Below the pieces are notes generated by a model. It saw nothing but the letters and a program-made list of their open reading frames with translations. It was not told the origin of the DNA and searched no databases. A stretch of 64,000 nt of DNA from Coxiellaceae bacterium (GTDB lineage: Bacteria; Pseudomonadota; Gammaproteobacteria; Coxiellales; Coxiellaceae): NCBI GenBank assembly GCA_011523685.1, contig WTGG01000020.1, positions 62,001 to 126,000 of the forward strand. The letters are read 5' to 3'. Positions 16,471 through 27,109 of the stretch are shown piece by piece; the first letter of the stretch is position 1, and every line of letters starts with the position of its first letter. The position numbers and the translations under genes are program-made.

Positions 16471-17910
16471 TTATGCTTGCTGACCACCGACCGTCATACC
16501 ATCCACTTTCAACGTTGGCTGACCAACACCCACTTCAACCGACTGACCATCTTTACCACACATGCCTTGCCCTTTATCAAAAGCCAAGTCATTACCGACC
16601 ATGGACACTTTATGTAAAACCTCAGGACCATTACCAATTAATGTTGCCCCTTTAACGGGGTAAGTCACTTTCCCATCTTCAATCAAATAGGCTTCACTCG
16701 CACTAAATACAAACTTTCCTGAGGTAATATCAACCTCCCCACCAGCAAAATCGACAGCATATAAACCCCGCTTTACCGAAGCAATAATCTCATCAGGCTC
16801 ACTCTCACCGGGCAACATATACGTATTCGTCATCCGCGGCAGCACTAATGAAGCATACGACTCACGACGACCATTACCGGTTGAGTTTTTCCCCATCAAT
16901 CTCGCATTCAAACGATCGTACATGTAACCTTTTAAACGACCATTTTCAATTAACACTGTGCGCTGCGATGAAGTACCCTCATCATCGATCGTTAATGAGC
17001 CTCGTCGATCTGTTATCGTTCCATCATCAACAATGGTACATAACGGTGAAGCTACCAATTCTCCCATCCGATGACTAAACGCGGAACTGCCTTTACGATT
17101 AAAGTCAGCCTCCAAACCATGACCAACCGCTTCATGCAATAATACTGCAGGCCATCCAGGTGCTAACACCACTGGCATCATACCCGCAGGTGCTGGTACA
17201 GCTTCTAAGTTCATACACGCTTGCTGAACAGCTTTATCGACATATTGCATAGCAATATCATTATCGATAAAAAATTGATAATCCGTGCGACTTCCACCAC
17301 CAGCATTACCCACTTCTCGTTGCCCATTATGCTCAACAACGACACGTACAGAACAAGATACTAGTGGGCGAATATCTGCGGCCAACACACCATCGCTATT
17401 AAGTACTAACACCGTGTCGTACGAAGCAGATAATTGGGCAGTCACTTGCCTGACTCGAGAATCTTTTGCACGGGCAACCGCATCAATACGTTGTAACAAA
17501 GCTACTTTATTGTGGTCTGACAATGAAATTAATGGGTTAGCTGACGAATACAAAGCTTTAGGAGCCGTCCTGCTTAACAAGGCAATTTGCCCTGTTTGAC
17601 CGCCCTGAACAATGGAGCGCGCAGAAGAAACTGCATTGGTTAATGCGATTTTAGAGATGTCATCGGCATAGGCAAAACCCGTTTGAGAACCGCTCATCAC
17701 ACGCAAACCAAAGCCACGCTCCATATCAAAATCAGCTTGCTTAACTATACCTTCATCTAACACCCAACTCTCTTCCACTGAGGATTGCAAATAGACATCT
17801 GCATAGTCGACAGAAGCTGACATTGACTTTCCAAGAACCGACTCTAACAAACTCAACTCAATCTGGTCAGGCTCCAATAAATCATCTGATACTTGTTTAA
17901 TAATATCCAT
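16471..17910 (-). CDS. tldD: Metalloprotease TldD
   Basis: TldD forms a heterodimeric zinc protease with TldE/PmbA that degrades unfolded peptides and matures some modified peptides. The 479-residue protein has the active-site helix LLHEAVGHGLEADFNRKGSSAFS (HExxxH near residue 250), and MYDRLNARLMGKNSTGNGRRESYA and GKVTYPVKGATLIGNGPEVL typical of the family. The start at 17910 is preceded by GAGGAAG; a GTG four codons up is less likely. It is the last gene of the mreB-glk-mreC-mreD-tldD string, 20 bases after mreD. No pmbA is in this window. Confidence 0.95.
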   Translation of the reverse strand: MDIIKQVSDDLLEPDQIELSLLESVLGKSMSASVDYADVYLQSSVEESWVLDEGIVKQADFDMERGFGLRVMSGSQTGFAYADDISKIALTNAVSSARSIVQGGQTGQIALLSRTAPKALYSSANPLISLSDHNKVALLQRIDAVARAKDSRVRQVTAQLSASYDTVLVLNSDGVLAADIRPLVSCSVRVVVEHNGQREVGNAGGGSRTDYQFFIDNDIAMQYVDKAVQQACMNLEAVPAPAGMMPVVLAPGWPAVLLHEAVGHGLEADFNRKGSSAFSHRMGELVASPLCTIVDDGTITDRRGSLTIDDEGTSSQRTVLIENGRLKGYMYDRLNARLMGKNSTGNGRRESYASLVLPRMTNTYMLPGESEPDEIIASVKRGLYAVDFAGGEVDITSGKFVFSASEAYLIEDGKVTYPVKGATLIGNGPEVLHKVSMVGNDLAFDKGQGMCGKDGQSVEVGVGQPTLKVDGMTVGGQQA

Positions 17911-17930
17911 CGTCTTCCTCACTTACAGAC

Positions 17931-18437
17931 TTAATATTGCTGGCGTGATAACCCCGCCTGCAAGACTGCTACTAATAAAGGCCAAATCAAATAACCTGCA
18001 ACCCAAGGTGATAATAAACACCAAGCACTCATGGATAAGCCTATATATTGTAAAACCACCCACTGCAAACATTGATTAGCCATTACTAATAACGTCACAA
18101 AAAATCCTTGTTGCCAAATGGGTAAGCTTGATAGTACTTTTTGAAATCGTGCTGCAATAAAAATAACGATCACATATCCAAAGGCATGCAATCCCAATAA
18201 TGCACCCGTAGCTAAGTCCATCAATAGACCTAACAGGCAAACAGTAATCAAACTTCGAGGAGAGTCATCTTTAATTGTCCAAAACAAACAAACCAATAAT
18301 AGCGCATCAGGGAAGATCCATTGCCATACCACAGTCAATGGCAGCATATTCCAACACATTGCAAATAACACCGAGACACACCACACGGCACGAACTCGCC
18401 AACGTTGATACTTAATATCATAATCACTGGTGATCAT
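17931..18437 (-). CDS. mreD: Rod shape-determining protein MreD
   Basis: A 168-residue protein with about five membrane helices and the MreD pattern (WIFPDALLLVCLFWTI, LGLLMDLATGALLGLHAFGYVI). MreD is an inner-membrane member of the elongasome, linking MreB filaments with MreC and the PBP2/RodA synthases. It overlaps the mreC end by 14 bases, so the two are translated together. Length and helix layout are normal. Confidence 0.92.
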   Translation of the reverse strand: MITSDYDIKYQRWRVRAVWCVSVLFAMCWNMLPLTVVWQWIFPDALLLVCLFWTIKDDSPRSLITVCLLGLLMDLATGALLGLHAFGYVIVIFIAARFQKVLSSLPIWQQGFFVTLLVMANQCLQWVVLQYIGLSMSAWCLLSPWVAGYLIWPLLVAVLQAGLSRQQY

Positions 18438-19299
18438 TAGTTTTCTCGATAAGTTGAGCGACAGATTGTTTCAAAGCCGCATGGTCTGGCCACGCTAACA
18501 AAACTTGTTCAGAGCGATCAATGTGCGCCAAGATAGATAGAGTAATGGTAGCTTGATGACTACCCTCTACAGGAGTAATCGCTTTTACTCGTCCGACAGG
18601 GTAGCCTGCAGGAAAGCGCAAGCCAAATCCAGATGATACAAACAAGTCTCCAACCTGAATATCTTGAGATCCATAACCATGCACTAATTGCATGGTATGA
18701 GATCGTCCGAGACCCTGCGCCACTGCTCGCACACCACTCCGCTGATCTAAGACTGGGATAGCAAACTCTTTATCAGAAATTAATAAGACTTTACTCGTGT
18801 CTTGCGTGACACCCACCACTTGCCCCATGATGCCATATGCATCTAAAACAGGCTGCCCCAATGAGACACCCAAAGCTTTTCCTTGATTTAAAATCACTTG
18901 ATCTAATGAAGGGTCAAGGTTGATCGAGAGTAATTGAGCAACCTTCACATCACCTTGTACCGTATCAGTGGAACGTAATAGTTCTTTAAGCTGATTATTT
19001 TCTCGCTCTAACACTAACATATGATGCAGCTTAGCCTGCAATAAGAGTTGCTGCGCACGCAATTTGGCGTTTTCTTCAATTAATGCTTTCTGTGATGTCA
19101 CACTCACACCAACCCAATGCGTAAACCGAAGAGGAAGATCGACTAATGCACGAAAGGGTGAAGCAATAACCTCTGCCTGATTACGCCAATAATGAAATGT
19201 CGCCAAGCGTTGATCGCATACCATCAGAATAACGACAAAACATACGCAAATAAAACACTGTATTAATGAAGTGGATGTGGATCGAAAAATAGTTTTCAT
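18424..19299 (-). CDS. mreC: Rod shape-determining protein MreC
   Basis: The 291-residue protein has a short cytosolic start, one membrane helix at about 12-29, a coiled coil (about 65-110, with LLLQAKLHHMLVLERENNQLKELL) and the two beta-barrel domains of MreC (VILNQGKALGVSLGQPVLD...GIMGQVVGV and VGDLFVSSGFGLRFPAGYPVGRV). MreC organises periplasmic wall synthesis. It starts 49 bases after the glucokinase gene, and a short AGGG lies before the ATG. The separation from mreB is unusual; the protein itself is normal. Confidence 0.95.
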   Translation of the reverse strand: MKTIFRSTSTSLIQCFICVCFVVILMVCDQRLATFHYWRNQAEVIASPFRALVDLPLRFTHWVGVSVTSQKALIEENAKLRAQQLLLQAKLHHMLVLERENNQLKELLRSTDTVQGDVKVAQLLSINLDPSLDQVILNQGKALGVSLGQPVLDAYGIMGQVVGVTQDTSKVLLISDKEFAIPVLDQRSGVRAVAQGLGRSHTMQLVHGYGSQDIQVGDLFVSSGFGLRFPAGYPVGRVKAITPVEGSHQATITLSILAHIDRSEQVLLAWPDHAALKQSVAQLIEKTNDHQ

Positions 19300-19348
19300 A
19301 AGCCCTATCTCTTCCAGTGAATTAACACTCAGCTATTGTTAGAACACA

Positions 19349-20395
19349 CTACATAGAACCTGCCATTTCACGCTGCACAATCATACTACGATGATGGGCA
19401 TAGTATGCAGCTCCTAGCAAAACGTGCGGCGGTTCAATTAAACCTACCACTGGAATTGATTGGCGAAAATCCGTATACACCGATGCTGAAGCTAAACCAC
19501 GCTGTAAACTATCGCGATACTGGTCAGAAAAAATTTGTGGGACACGCTCCACTAAACCACCAGCCATCCAAATGCCACCTGATGGCATAAAAGCTAACTG
19601 AACGGTACATAGGAACAGCCCTAAATACCACGTATACAACGATAATGTTTGCTGAGTCGTCTGTGAATCTTGAGCAACCTCAATTTGAACTTGACGAGGT
19701 GACACAGGCTCTTTAAGTCCTGCACAAAACTGATGCAATAAAGCCAATCCACGACCTGATAATACGGTTTCAAATGACAAGGGTAAATCGGGGTAATTTA
19801 ACTTCAAAAAATCTAGCCAAGCGTTATGACGATCCATATCTTCTTTTGAGGCAGAGGGTGGGCACGATAAACCAATATGCCCCATTTCATTATGACCCAG
19901 CCATAACTCACCACTAGGCAACATGACCCCATCTTTTAAACCCAAACCTGTTCCCATACCAAACGCTATGCGACGACCATGTGGATCCATTGTGCCAGGA
20001 TTAATCGTAATAATACCTTCCGAATAACAGCGACCCGCATCAATAAAACCTCGACAAATCACTGGGGTGTAGTCATGCACAACGCTCAGCTCTGGCCAAT
20101 GTTCACGTGCAGCCACGGTACCCAAATGCATTTCGAATGGATAAGGATTTGCATTAACCAGCTTTTCTCCGTCATAGATACCAGCACCAGCAATACACAT
20201 CGCATCGGCATCAGAGAAACGAAGACCTAAGTTCATTTCAAAACGCTCAACCATAGCATCAAGAGAATCTACTTCTGTTAAACGTACGGTATCGGTTTTT
20301 TCGAGCGTATATGACTCATCTTCACTGACTGAAATATGAGCCGCAGCACACTTAGTACCACCTAAATCCCATACAATATACGAACGTGCGCTCAT
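19349..20395 (-). CDS. glk: Glucokinase-family sugar kinase
   Basis: A 348-residue member of the Glk branch of the actin-like kinase fold. Phosphate-1 motif DLGGTKCAAAHI is at the N-terminus, AGAGIYDGEKL and VHDYTPVI follow, FGMGTGLGLK is the catalytic/adenosine region and NEMGHIGLSCP corresponds to the EGGH sugar-binding motif (Glu and His kept, one Gly replaced by Met). It should phosphorylate glucose in the cytosol; the substrate change Gly to Met leaves some doubt. It lies between mreB and mreC, which are normally adjacent, with gaps of about 50 bases on each side, so it is probably co-transcribed with them. Confidence 0.82.
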   Translation of the reverse strand: MSARSYIVWDLGGTKCAAAHISVSEDESYTLEKTDTVRLTEVDSLDAMVERFEMNLGLRFSDADAMCIAGAGIYDGEKLVNANPYPFEMHLGTVAAREHWPELSVVHDYTPVICRGFIDAGRCYSEGIITINPGTMDPHGRRIAFGMGTGLGLKDGVMLPSGELWLGHNEMGHIGLSCPPSASKEDMDRHNAWLDFLKLNYPDLPLSFETVLSGRGLALLHQFCAGLKEPVSPRQVQIEVAQDSQTTQQTLSLYTWYLGLFLCTVQLAFMPSGGIWMAGGLVERVPQIFSDQYRDSLQRGLASASVYTDFRQSIPVVGLIEPPHVLLGAAYYAHHRSMIVQREMAGSM

Positions 20396-20446
20396 AGAAC
20401 CACCACTATTTAATCATCCTGAATTAATTGACTATATAAAATAGAT

Positions 20447-21508
<1,062 letters not shown>

Positions 21509-21749
21509 TTAACAATTACAACGTTAGGGCCGTTTAAACCCCTTGAATTTTTCGAATCATACTGTAACTGATAAAAGGACACCCGTCGAGCCCTCACAAA
21601 ACATAATCTAACTATCGACAATCATTCACCAATTAACATCTAGGGACGACATCATTACGCAAAATACGATCAACCTGCGCGCACTAAAACCTTCACTTCA
21701 TTAAAGGACTCGATTATCATCGCAGAAACTTCACTGAAATAGGATCAGC

Positions 21750-22046
21750 ATGGCTCTCTCTTCCAAAGAACTCACACAATTGGCCAATCTAGCTAAACTA
21801 GACATGACCAACATTAACATTGACCAATTGCAAAACAAAATTGGTTATTTCCTTACCCTTGCCAATCAACTTAGCGAAGTGAATATAAATGATATTCAAC
21901 CGCTCACTCACCCGTTGGACATGCAACAACGCCTCCGAAATGATGAAGCCAGTAGCACCTATGACCCTAAAATCCATCAAGATCTCACCAAGCATGTTCG
22001 AGACAATCTATACGTCGTACCTACCGTATTGGACTCATCTAACTAG
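21750..22046 (+). CDS. gatC: Asp-tRNA(Asn)/Glu-tRNA(Gln) amidotransferase subunit C
   Basis: A 98-residue GatC: LTQLANLAKLDMTN at the start and DIQPLTHPLDMQQRLRND in the middle match the family, which wraps around GatA and GatB and stabilises the complex. It opens gatCAB, spaced 9 bases from gatA, with AGGAT before the ATG. The complex lets the cell make Gln-tRNA and/or Asn-tRNA by amidating mischarged tRNA. Confidence 0.93.
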   Translation: MALSSKELTQLANLAKLDMTNINIDQLQNKIGYFLTLANQLSEVNINDIQPLTHPLDMQQRLRNDEASSTYDPKIHQDLTKHVRDNLYVVPTVLDSSN

Positions 22047-22055
22047 GAAACCACC

Positions 22056-23519
22056 ATGCACCACACCCAAACATTAGCTGCCCTACGTGATGATTTAGAA
22101 CACAAACGTGTCTCATCTCGCGAACTCACACAGCATTTTCTTGATCGCATCCACCAATATGATCAGGACTTAAACAGCTTTATTACAGTGACTGCCGAAC
22201 AAGCTCTCAAACAAGCTGATCACGCCGACCAGCTACGCGCTCAAGGGCAAGCACAACCTCTTACAGGAATCCCTCTCGCTCACAAGGACAACTTTTGCAC
22301 CCAAGGTGTCAAAACCAGTGCAGCCTCAAAAATGCTGGATAACTTTATTGCACCCTATAACGCAACCATCATCGATCGCTGTGAGCAAGCCGGCTTAGTA
22401 ATGCTAGGTAAAACCAACCTTGATGAGTTTGCTATGGGCAGCACGAATGAAACCAGCTACTACGGCGCTGTTAAAAACCCCTGGAATAGCCAACACTCTC
22501 CCGGCGGTTCATCGGGCGGATCTGCAGCTGCTGTGGCAGCACGCTTGACGCCCGCCGCAACCGGCACTGACACAGGCGGCTCAGTTCGACAGCCCGCAGC
22601 ATTTTGTGGACTAACAGGCGTTAAACCGACTTATGGTACTATTTCACGATTTGGCATGATTGCATTTGCATCCAGCTTAGATCAGGCCGGCGTCTTAGCA
22701 CACACCGCTGAAGATTGCGGCCTCTTACTGAATCTCTTAGCAGGACATGACCCCAAAGACTCAACCAGTCTTAAACAAGCCCTACCCGATATGACCAGCA
22801 CACTCAATCAATCGATCAAGGGACTCACCCTTGGCATTCAAGAAGAATACCTGTCAAAAGATTGCGACCCTGCCATTGCTGATGCTATTTCACGTGTTGC
22901 CGATCAACTGCAATCACAAGGCGCCAAACTCAGACCAGTAAGTTTACCTCATACCGAGTACGCCCTGAGCTGTTACTACACAATAGCACCAGCTGAGTGC
23001 TCCTCTAATTTGTCTCGCTATGATGGCGTGCGATTTGGTTACCGCTGCGACAACCCTAAAGATCTTGAGGATAGCTATCGCCGCTCACGCAGCGAAGCTT
23101 TTGGTGATGAGGTACAACGACGCATTCTCATGGGAACCTATGTTTTATCCGCAGGTTACTATGACGCCTTCTATGTCAGAGCACAAAAAGTACGCCGATT
23201 AATTCGTGATGACTTTTTGAGCGTATTCACTGATGTTGATGCACTGCTAACTCCTACCACCCCATCAGTGGCATTGGCCCTAAAACTAACAGGCGAACAT
23301 GCTAAATCGGATCGATACACCACTGCGGTTAATTTAGCTGGATTACCTGCTTTAAACTTACCTTGCGGTCAACATCAAGGCCTACCCATCGGTGCACAGC
23401 TGATTGGTCCTCATTTGCATGAACATCGCCTATTACAAATTGCGCATCAGTATCAACAACACACAGAATGGCACAACACCATTCCGACTCCGTTTCAGCA
23501 ACAGGAGGTCAAAGCATGA
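22056..23519 (+). CDS. gatA: Aspartyl/glutamyl-tRNA amidotransferase subunit A
   Basis: GatA releases ammonia from glutamine for the amidation of mischarged tRNA. The 487-residue amidase-signature protein keeps the catalytic triad: Lys77 (IPLAHKDNF), Ser152 ([13 protein letters not shown]) and Ser176 ([13 protein letters not shown]). [14 protein letters not shown] and [22 protein letters not shown] are typical of GatA rather than other amidases. Its end overlaps gatB by four bases. Confidence 0.97.
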   Translation: MHHTQTLAALRDDLEHKRVSSRELTQHFLDRIHQYDQDLNSFITVTAEQALKQADHADQLRAQGQAQPLTGIPLAHKDNFCTQGVKTSAASKMLDNFIAPYNATIIDRCEQAGLVMLGKTNLDEFAMGSTNETSYYGAVKNPWNSQHSPGGSSGGSAAAVAARLTPAATGTDTGGSVRQPAAFCGLTGVKPTYGTISRFGMIAFASSLDQAGVLAHTAEDCGLLLNLLAGHDPKDSTSLKQALPDMTSTLNQSIKGLTLGIQEEYLSKDCDPAIADAISRVADQLQSQGAKLRPVSLPHTEYALSCYYTIAPAECSSNLSRYDGVRFGYRCDNPKDLEDSYRRSRSEAFGDEVQRRILMGTYVLSAGYYDAFYVRAQKVRRLIRDDFLSVFTDVDALLTPTTPSVALALKLTGEHAKSDRYTTAVNLAGLPALNLPCGQHQGLPIGAQLIGPHLHEHRLLQIAHQYQQHTEWHNTIPTPFQQQEVKA

Positions 23520-24952
23520 ACTGGGAAACTGTCATCGGCTTAGAAGTTCACGCCCAACTAAGCACTCAATCCAAACTATTTTCTGCATCAGCAACGAGCT
23601 TTGGAGCAGAGCCTAATCAACATGCATCCATTATCGATTTAGGCTTACCCGGAACACTCCCTGTCGTTAATCAAAAAGCCGTAGAACTTGCTGTACGCTT
23701 TGGCTTAAGTATAGATGCACAAATCACACGCCAATCAGTATTTGAACGTAAAAACTACTTCTACCCTGACCTTCCCAAAGGCTATCAAATTTCACAATTA
23801 GAGCATCCTATCGTGCAAGGCGGTCATTTAGATATCACACTCAATGACAACACCAAACGCATTCGAATTAATCGTGCTCATCTAGAAGAAGATGCTGGAA
23901 AATCCATTCATGAAGGCTGGTCTGGAGAAACTGGATTAGACTTTAACCGTGCTGGAACACCACTGCTAGAAATTGTCACCGAACCCGACTTCCGCTCTGC
24001 CGAAGAGGCCGTAACTTATTTAAAAACATTACATCAATTAGTGCGCTATCTTGGAGTGAGTGACGGCAACATGCAAGAAGGCTCTTTTCGTTGTGATGTT
24101 AACTTATCCATACGCCGCCACGGTGATGATACGCTCGGAACACGTACCGAAATTAAAAACTTAAACTCTTTTCGATTTATTGAGCAAGCCATCTTATTTG
24201 AACGCGACCGTCAAATTGATACGCTTGAACGCGGCCAACGCATCACACAAGAAACTAGACTCTATGACCCGCAAAAAAACCTAACACGCACCATGCGCAG
24301 TAAAGAAGAAGCAAACGATTACCGATATTTCCCAGATCCAGACTTACTCCCTGTCGTCGTTGAACAAGCTATGATTGACACCATTCAAACTGAACTACCT
24401 GAGTTACCCTCAGCCAAAAAAGAACGCTATACGAACACTTTAAAGCTGTCTATTAACAATGCCGAACAGCTGATTCAACACCTGGAAACTGCCACCTATT
24501 TCGAACAAACCTTAGCGGCCATGACAGAACCACAGCCAACCTTAGTCGCCAATTGGATTAATGGCGAACTCACAGCAACTTGCTATCGTGAGAATCAGCG
24601 AGTCAGCACCTGCCCGATACAACCAGAACGGCTCGCCGAGCTTTTACAAGCCGTCCAAAATGGCACTATCTCTAATACAATTGCGCGTGAAGTTCAGCAA
24701 CACTTATGGACACACCCTAATGATCATGCTGATCAGGTGATAAAAACTCAGGGACTGGCACAGATCAATGATAATGATGCCTTGGCGACACTGATCGATG
24801 AGATCATTGAAGAATTTCCAGACCAGGCTAACGAGTTTAAAGCTGGCAAGGATAAACTTCTGGCTTTTTTTGTGGGTCAAGCGATGAAACGTACACAAGG
24901 CAAAGCGAATCCTGCAACCGTTAATACACTGCTACGAGAACGATTACGCTAA
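23516..24952 (+). CDS. gatB: Aspartyl/glutamyl-tRNA amidotransferase subunit B
   Basis: GatB carries out ATP-dependent activation and transamidation on the tRNA-bound Glu or Asp. The protein begins [15 protein letters not shown] and contains [21 protein letters not shown], the kinase cradle [27 protein letters not shown] and the C-terminal YqeY-like tail ending [14 protein letters not shown] place the start at 23516, where AGGAGGT stands 8 bases ahead and the ATG overlaps the gatA stop. It is 478 residues long, normal for the family. Confidence 0.97.
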   Translation: MNWETVIGLEVHAQLSTQSKLFSASATSFGAEPNQHASIIDLGLPGTLPVVNQKAVELAVRFGLSIDAQITRQSVFERKNYFYPDLPKGYQISQLEHPIVQGGHLDITLNDNTKRIRINRAHLEEDAGKSIHEGWSGETGLDFNRAGTPLLEIVTEPDFRSAEEAVTYLKTLHQLVRYLGVSDGNMQEGSFRCDVNLSIRRHGDDTLGTRTEIKNLNSFRFIEQAILFERDRQIDTLERGQRITQETRLYDPQKNLTRTMRSKEEANDYRYFPDPDLLPVVVEQAMIDTIQTELPELPSAKKERYTNTLKLSINNAEQLIQHLETATYFEQTLAAMTEPQPTLVANWINGELTATCYRENQRVSTCPIQPERLAELLQAVQNGTISNTIAREVQQHLWTHPNDHADQVIKTQGLAQINDNDALATLIDEIIEEFPDQANEFKAGKDKLLAFFVGQAMKRTQGKANPATVNTLLRERLR

Positions 24953-25122
24953 GCGGGTAAGTCTACTTAAACCAGCTTGTTTACAACGTAAGCTATATGC
25001 CTGGATCATTAAAGCTAGCGAAGGTTTTTGTCACTTACTAGGAAGAACAATACAACAACCCAACTTCTTTGATATCAACAAACGTGCTAACCTTATTGCA
25101 TCATCAATATTGGGTAAAAATC

Positions 25123-25830
25123 ATGGGCGATCAATCAGTCGGAGATATTATTATCATTGGCGGAGGTGGCTTTGGTGGCCATAGCCAGAACTTTCTCATA
25201 GAAGACTACATCCTTAAACAAGCACGATGCGATAACCCTTCTATTTGCTTTCTACCCACAGCAAGTGCTGAAAACGATGCCTACATTGCACGATTCTTTG
25301 AAGTCTTTTCAAAATTTCAATGTTAACCGAAAGTCTTAAGACTTTTTCAGCGAACACCTGATGTTAAATCCTTAATACTTAACAGTGATATTATCTACGT
25401 AGGCGGTGGTAATACAAAAAGCATGCTCGCTGTGTTTAAAGCCTGGGGAATTGATCAGTTATTACAACAAGCCAACCAACAAGGCGCCGTATTAGCAGGC
25501 GTGAGTGCTGGAATGATCTGTTGGTATGAACAAGGCATTACAGACTCCTATCAAGATAAGATGGATATCTTACCTTGCCTATCAATGATTCCTGGCTGCG
25601 CATGCCCTCATTATGATAGTGAAGGCGATCGCCAACCATTAGTACACCAACTGATTAAGGACAATATCATTGAAGCATGTATAGCCGTTGAAGATGGAGC
25701 TGCTGTACATTACAAGGATCACAAACATCATCAATCAATTGCTTTTCAGCCTCACAAGAATGCTTATACCGTCAAATTAGTTGATGGCAGTATCACTGAA
25801 GAAAAACACATCATGAGTTCATTAACTTAA
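25123..25830 (+). pseudogene. pepE: Peptidase E (S51) gene with one internal stop
   Basis: The frame encodes a whole S51 dipeptidase apart from one TAA at 25324-25326. Before it: IIIIGGGGFGGHSQN and CFLPTASAEN; after it, in the same frame: RTPDVKSLILNSDIIYVGGGNTKSMLAVFKAWG, the nucleophile motif GVSAGMICWYEQG and VEDGAAVHY. A residue such as Gln (CAA) at the stop would restore a 235-residue enzyme, close to the 229 of E. coli PepE. No other lesion is seen, so the inactivation is recent, or the stop is read through. PepE-type enzymes cleave Asp-X dipeptides; this branch may instead act on other substrates. Confidence 0.8.
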
Positions 25831-26033
25831 GTCATTCACTCAGACAAATCTTGCATGACACAAGTTAAGCCGTTGAATGGAACAGCGACAAAAACCATCC
25901 ATTGCAATAAAACTCTATGAATACTTTTCCTTTTACGTTCTTGAGTTTATTCATCATTACACCGGTCAAATTGACAACGTAAGATTCAATTGAATTCAAC
26001 CTTTAATGAGGTTTATCCTAATTCAATAATACA

Positions 26034-26066
26034 AATTATCGGGTGTTTCGGATATTCCCTATCTCT
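26034..26066. repeat. Dispersed repeat shared with the IS66 passenger segment
   Basis: AATTATCGGGTGT, six variable bases, then TATTCCCTATCTCT match 12671-12703 in the same orientation. Twenty bases on, the text CATGGTCTATAA is the inverse of TTATAGACCATG from the passenger's direct repeat. Only half of the palindrome is kept here. Confidence 0.6.
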
Positions 26067-26086
26067 GTTTTCGAGCAAAAGAAGAG

Positions 26087-26368
26087 TCATGGTCTATAAG
26101 CAGATTTGGATTCCTCATCATTTTCATAATCAATTTGCTCGGCAGGCAATGCACGATTAAGTTTGCAACGACCTTTCTGAACTATTTCTTTTTCGAATAT
26201 AATAGCTGCAACAAAAACTGCCAGCATCATAGGCATTAAAACAAAAAGGGGTAACTTATCATCACGCACTTTTGGCTGTTCTTCGATTGATTGATTTGTA
26301 GAGTTGGTATAGTTGAGAAATCCAATGGTGATCATTGACACATTATTATCATTCATAAATTTCCACAC
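26087..26368 (-). CDS. Small single-helix membrane protein, unknown
   Basis: I do not recognise this 93-residue frame. One membrane helix (PLFVLMPMMLAVFVAAIIF, about 40-58) separates a polar N-terminus from a basic then acidic C-terminal tail (KGRCKLNRALPAEQIDYEN). AAGAG lies 4 bases before the ATG at 26368, and a better GGAGG is about 20 bases up, so the start is doubtful. It stands alone in an AT-rich stretch. It may be a real small inner-membrane protein or a chance frame. Confidence 0.35.
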   Translation of the reverse strand: MWKFMNDNNVSMITIGFLNYTNSTNQSIEEQPKVRDDKLPLFVLMPMMLAVFVAAIIFEKEIVQKGRCKLNRALPAEQIDYENDEESKSAYRP

Positions 26369-26812
26369 ATTTTGCTCTTAATCAGACTTCCTCCTGAATT
26401 TATACACTTTAATGTTGCAAATATATAGCTTTTTATTACCATACATAACAAAACATATACCTTAACTTAAACTTCCGTCCGCCTTCGATATATATTCAAA
26501 TACAGTTTTATGAATTTTCAGTGTAAAATACCTTGAAGATATCAGCGCCCCCCTTTTTTTTCATGACTTTTTTAAAAAGTTTTAAGATGATCGAACGTTG
26601 TTGATGATTTTTTTTATTACTATATTTTTTTTGTAATTTGCATTACTCACACTCAGATATCTTTTGGCAGGCCAATTGAATACTCTACCCAAAGTCTTTC
26701 AGTCTTTTTCAATCATACACATAGCCTTGTAACTTCCTGTTTACACTACAAATAGTCATGTCTTTTTATTATTAACTATAATTAAAGGGCGTCATACAAA
26801 GGAGACTTAATT
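26369..26812 (+). other. AT-rich gene-free stretch
   Basis: This 444-base gap has many homopolymer runs, including eight Ts after a six-C run near 26550 and T-runs near 26610-26640. I find no gene, RNA gene or clear terminator. The last 50 bases before 26813 include TATAATTAAAGG-like text that may hold the promoter of the next gene. Confidence 0.4.
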
Positions 26813-27109
26813 ATGATTAAGACCATCAAAATATTCATACTGGCCACAGCTTTATTAACACTATCGCCATACACATATGCAGATTACCCACAGTACCCTC
26901 AATGCTATCAAGATTGTAAAAAATGGGGTATCAAACTATTAGGTCACACCCCATCTAACGCGGTCTGCTTTAATCAGTGTAGTATTGATTGCAGCCAAGG
27001 TCATCAAGGCTGCATTAAGTTATGTAACCAAATCAAAAAAGAGCACATCATGTTATGGTTTGTTAATTGTAAAAATGACTGTCAGAAAGCCTGCGTGACT
27101 GCTGACTAA
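26813..27109 (+). CDS. Secreted cysteine-rich protein with CX3C motifs
   Basis: A 98-residue precursor with a signal peptide (about residues 1-23, ending YTYA). The mature 75 residues hold ten cysteines spaced mostly as CX3C: CYQDC, CFNQCSIDC, CIKLC and CKNDCQKAC. Repeated CX3C spacing on helices suggests a disulfide-linked helical bundle, as in twin-CX3C proteins, though no family is recognised. GGAGA lies 8 bases before the ATG. Its end overlaps the end of the converging lysC by four bases. It sits where csrA follows alaS-lysC in several relatives. An exported role is inferred from the signal peptide. Confidence 0.7.
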   Translation: MIKTIKIFILATALLTLSPYTYADYPQYPQCYQDCKKWGIKLLGHTPSNAVCFNQCSIDCSQGHQGCIKLCNQIKKEHIMLWFVNCKNDCQKACVTAD

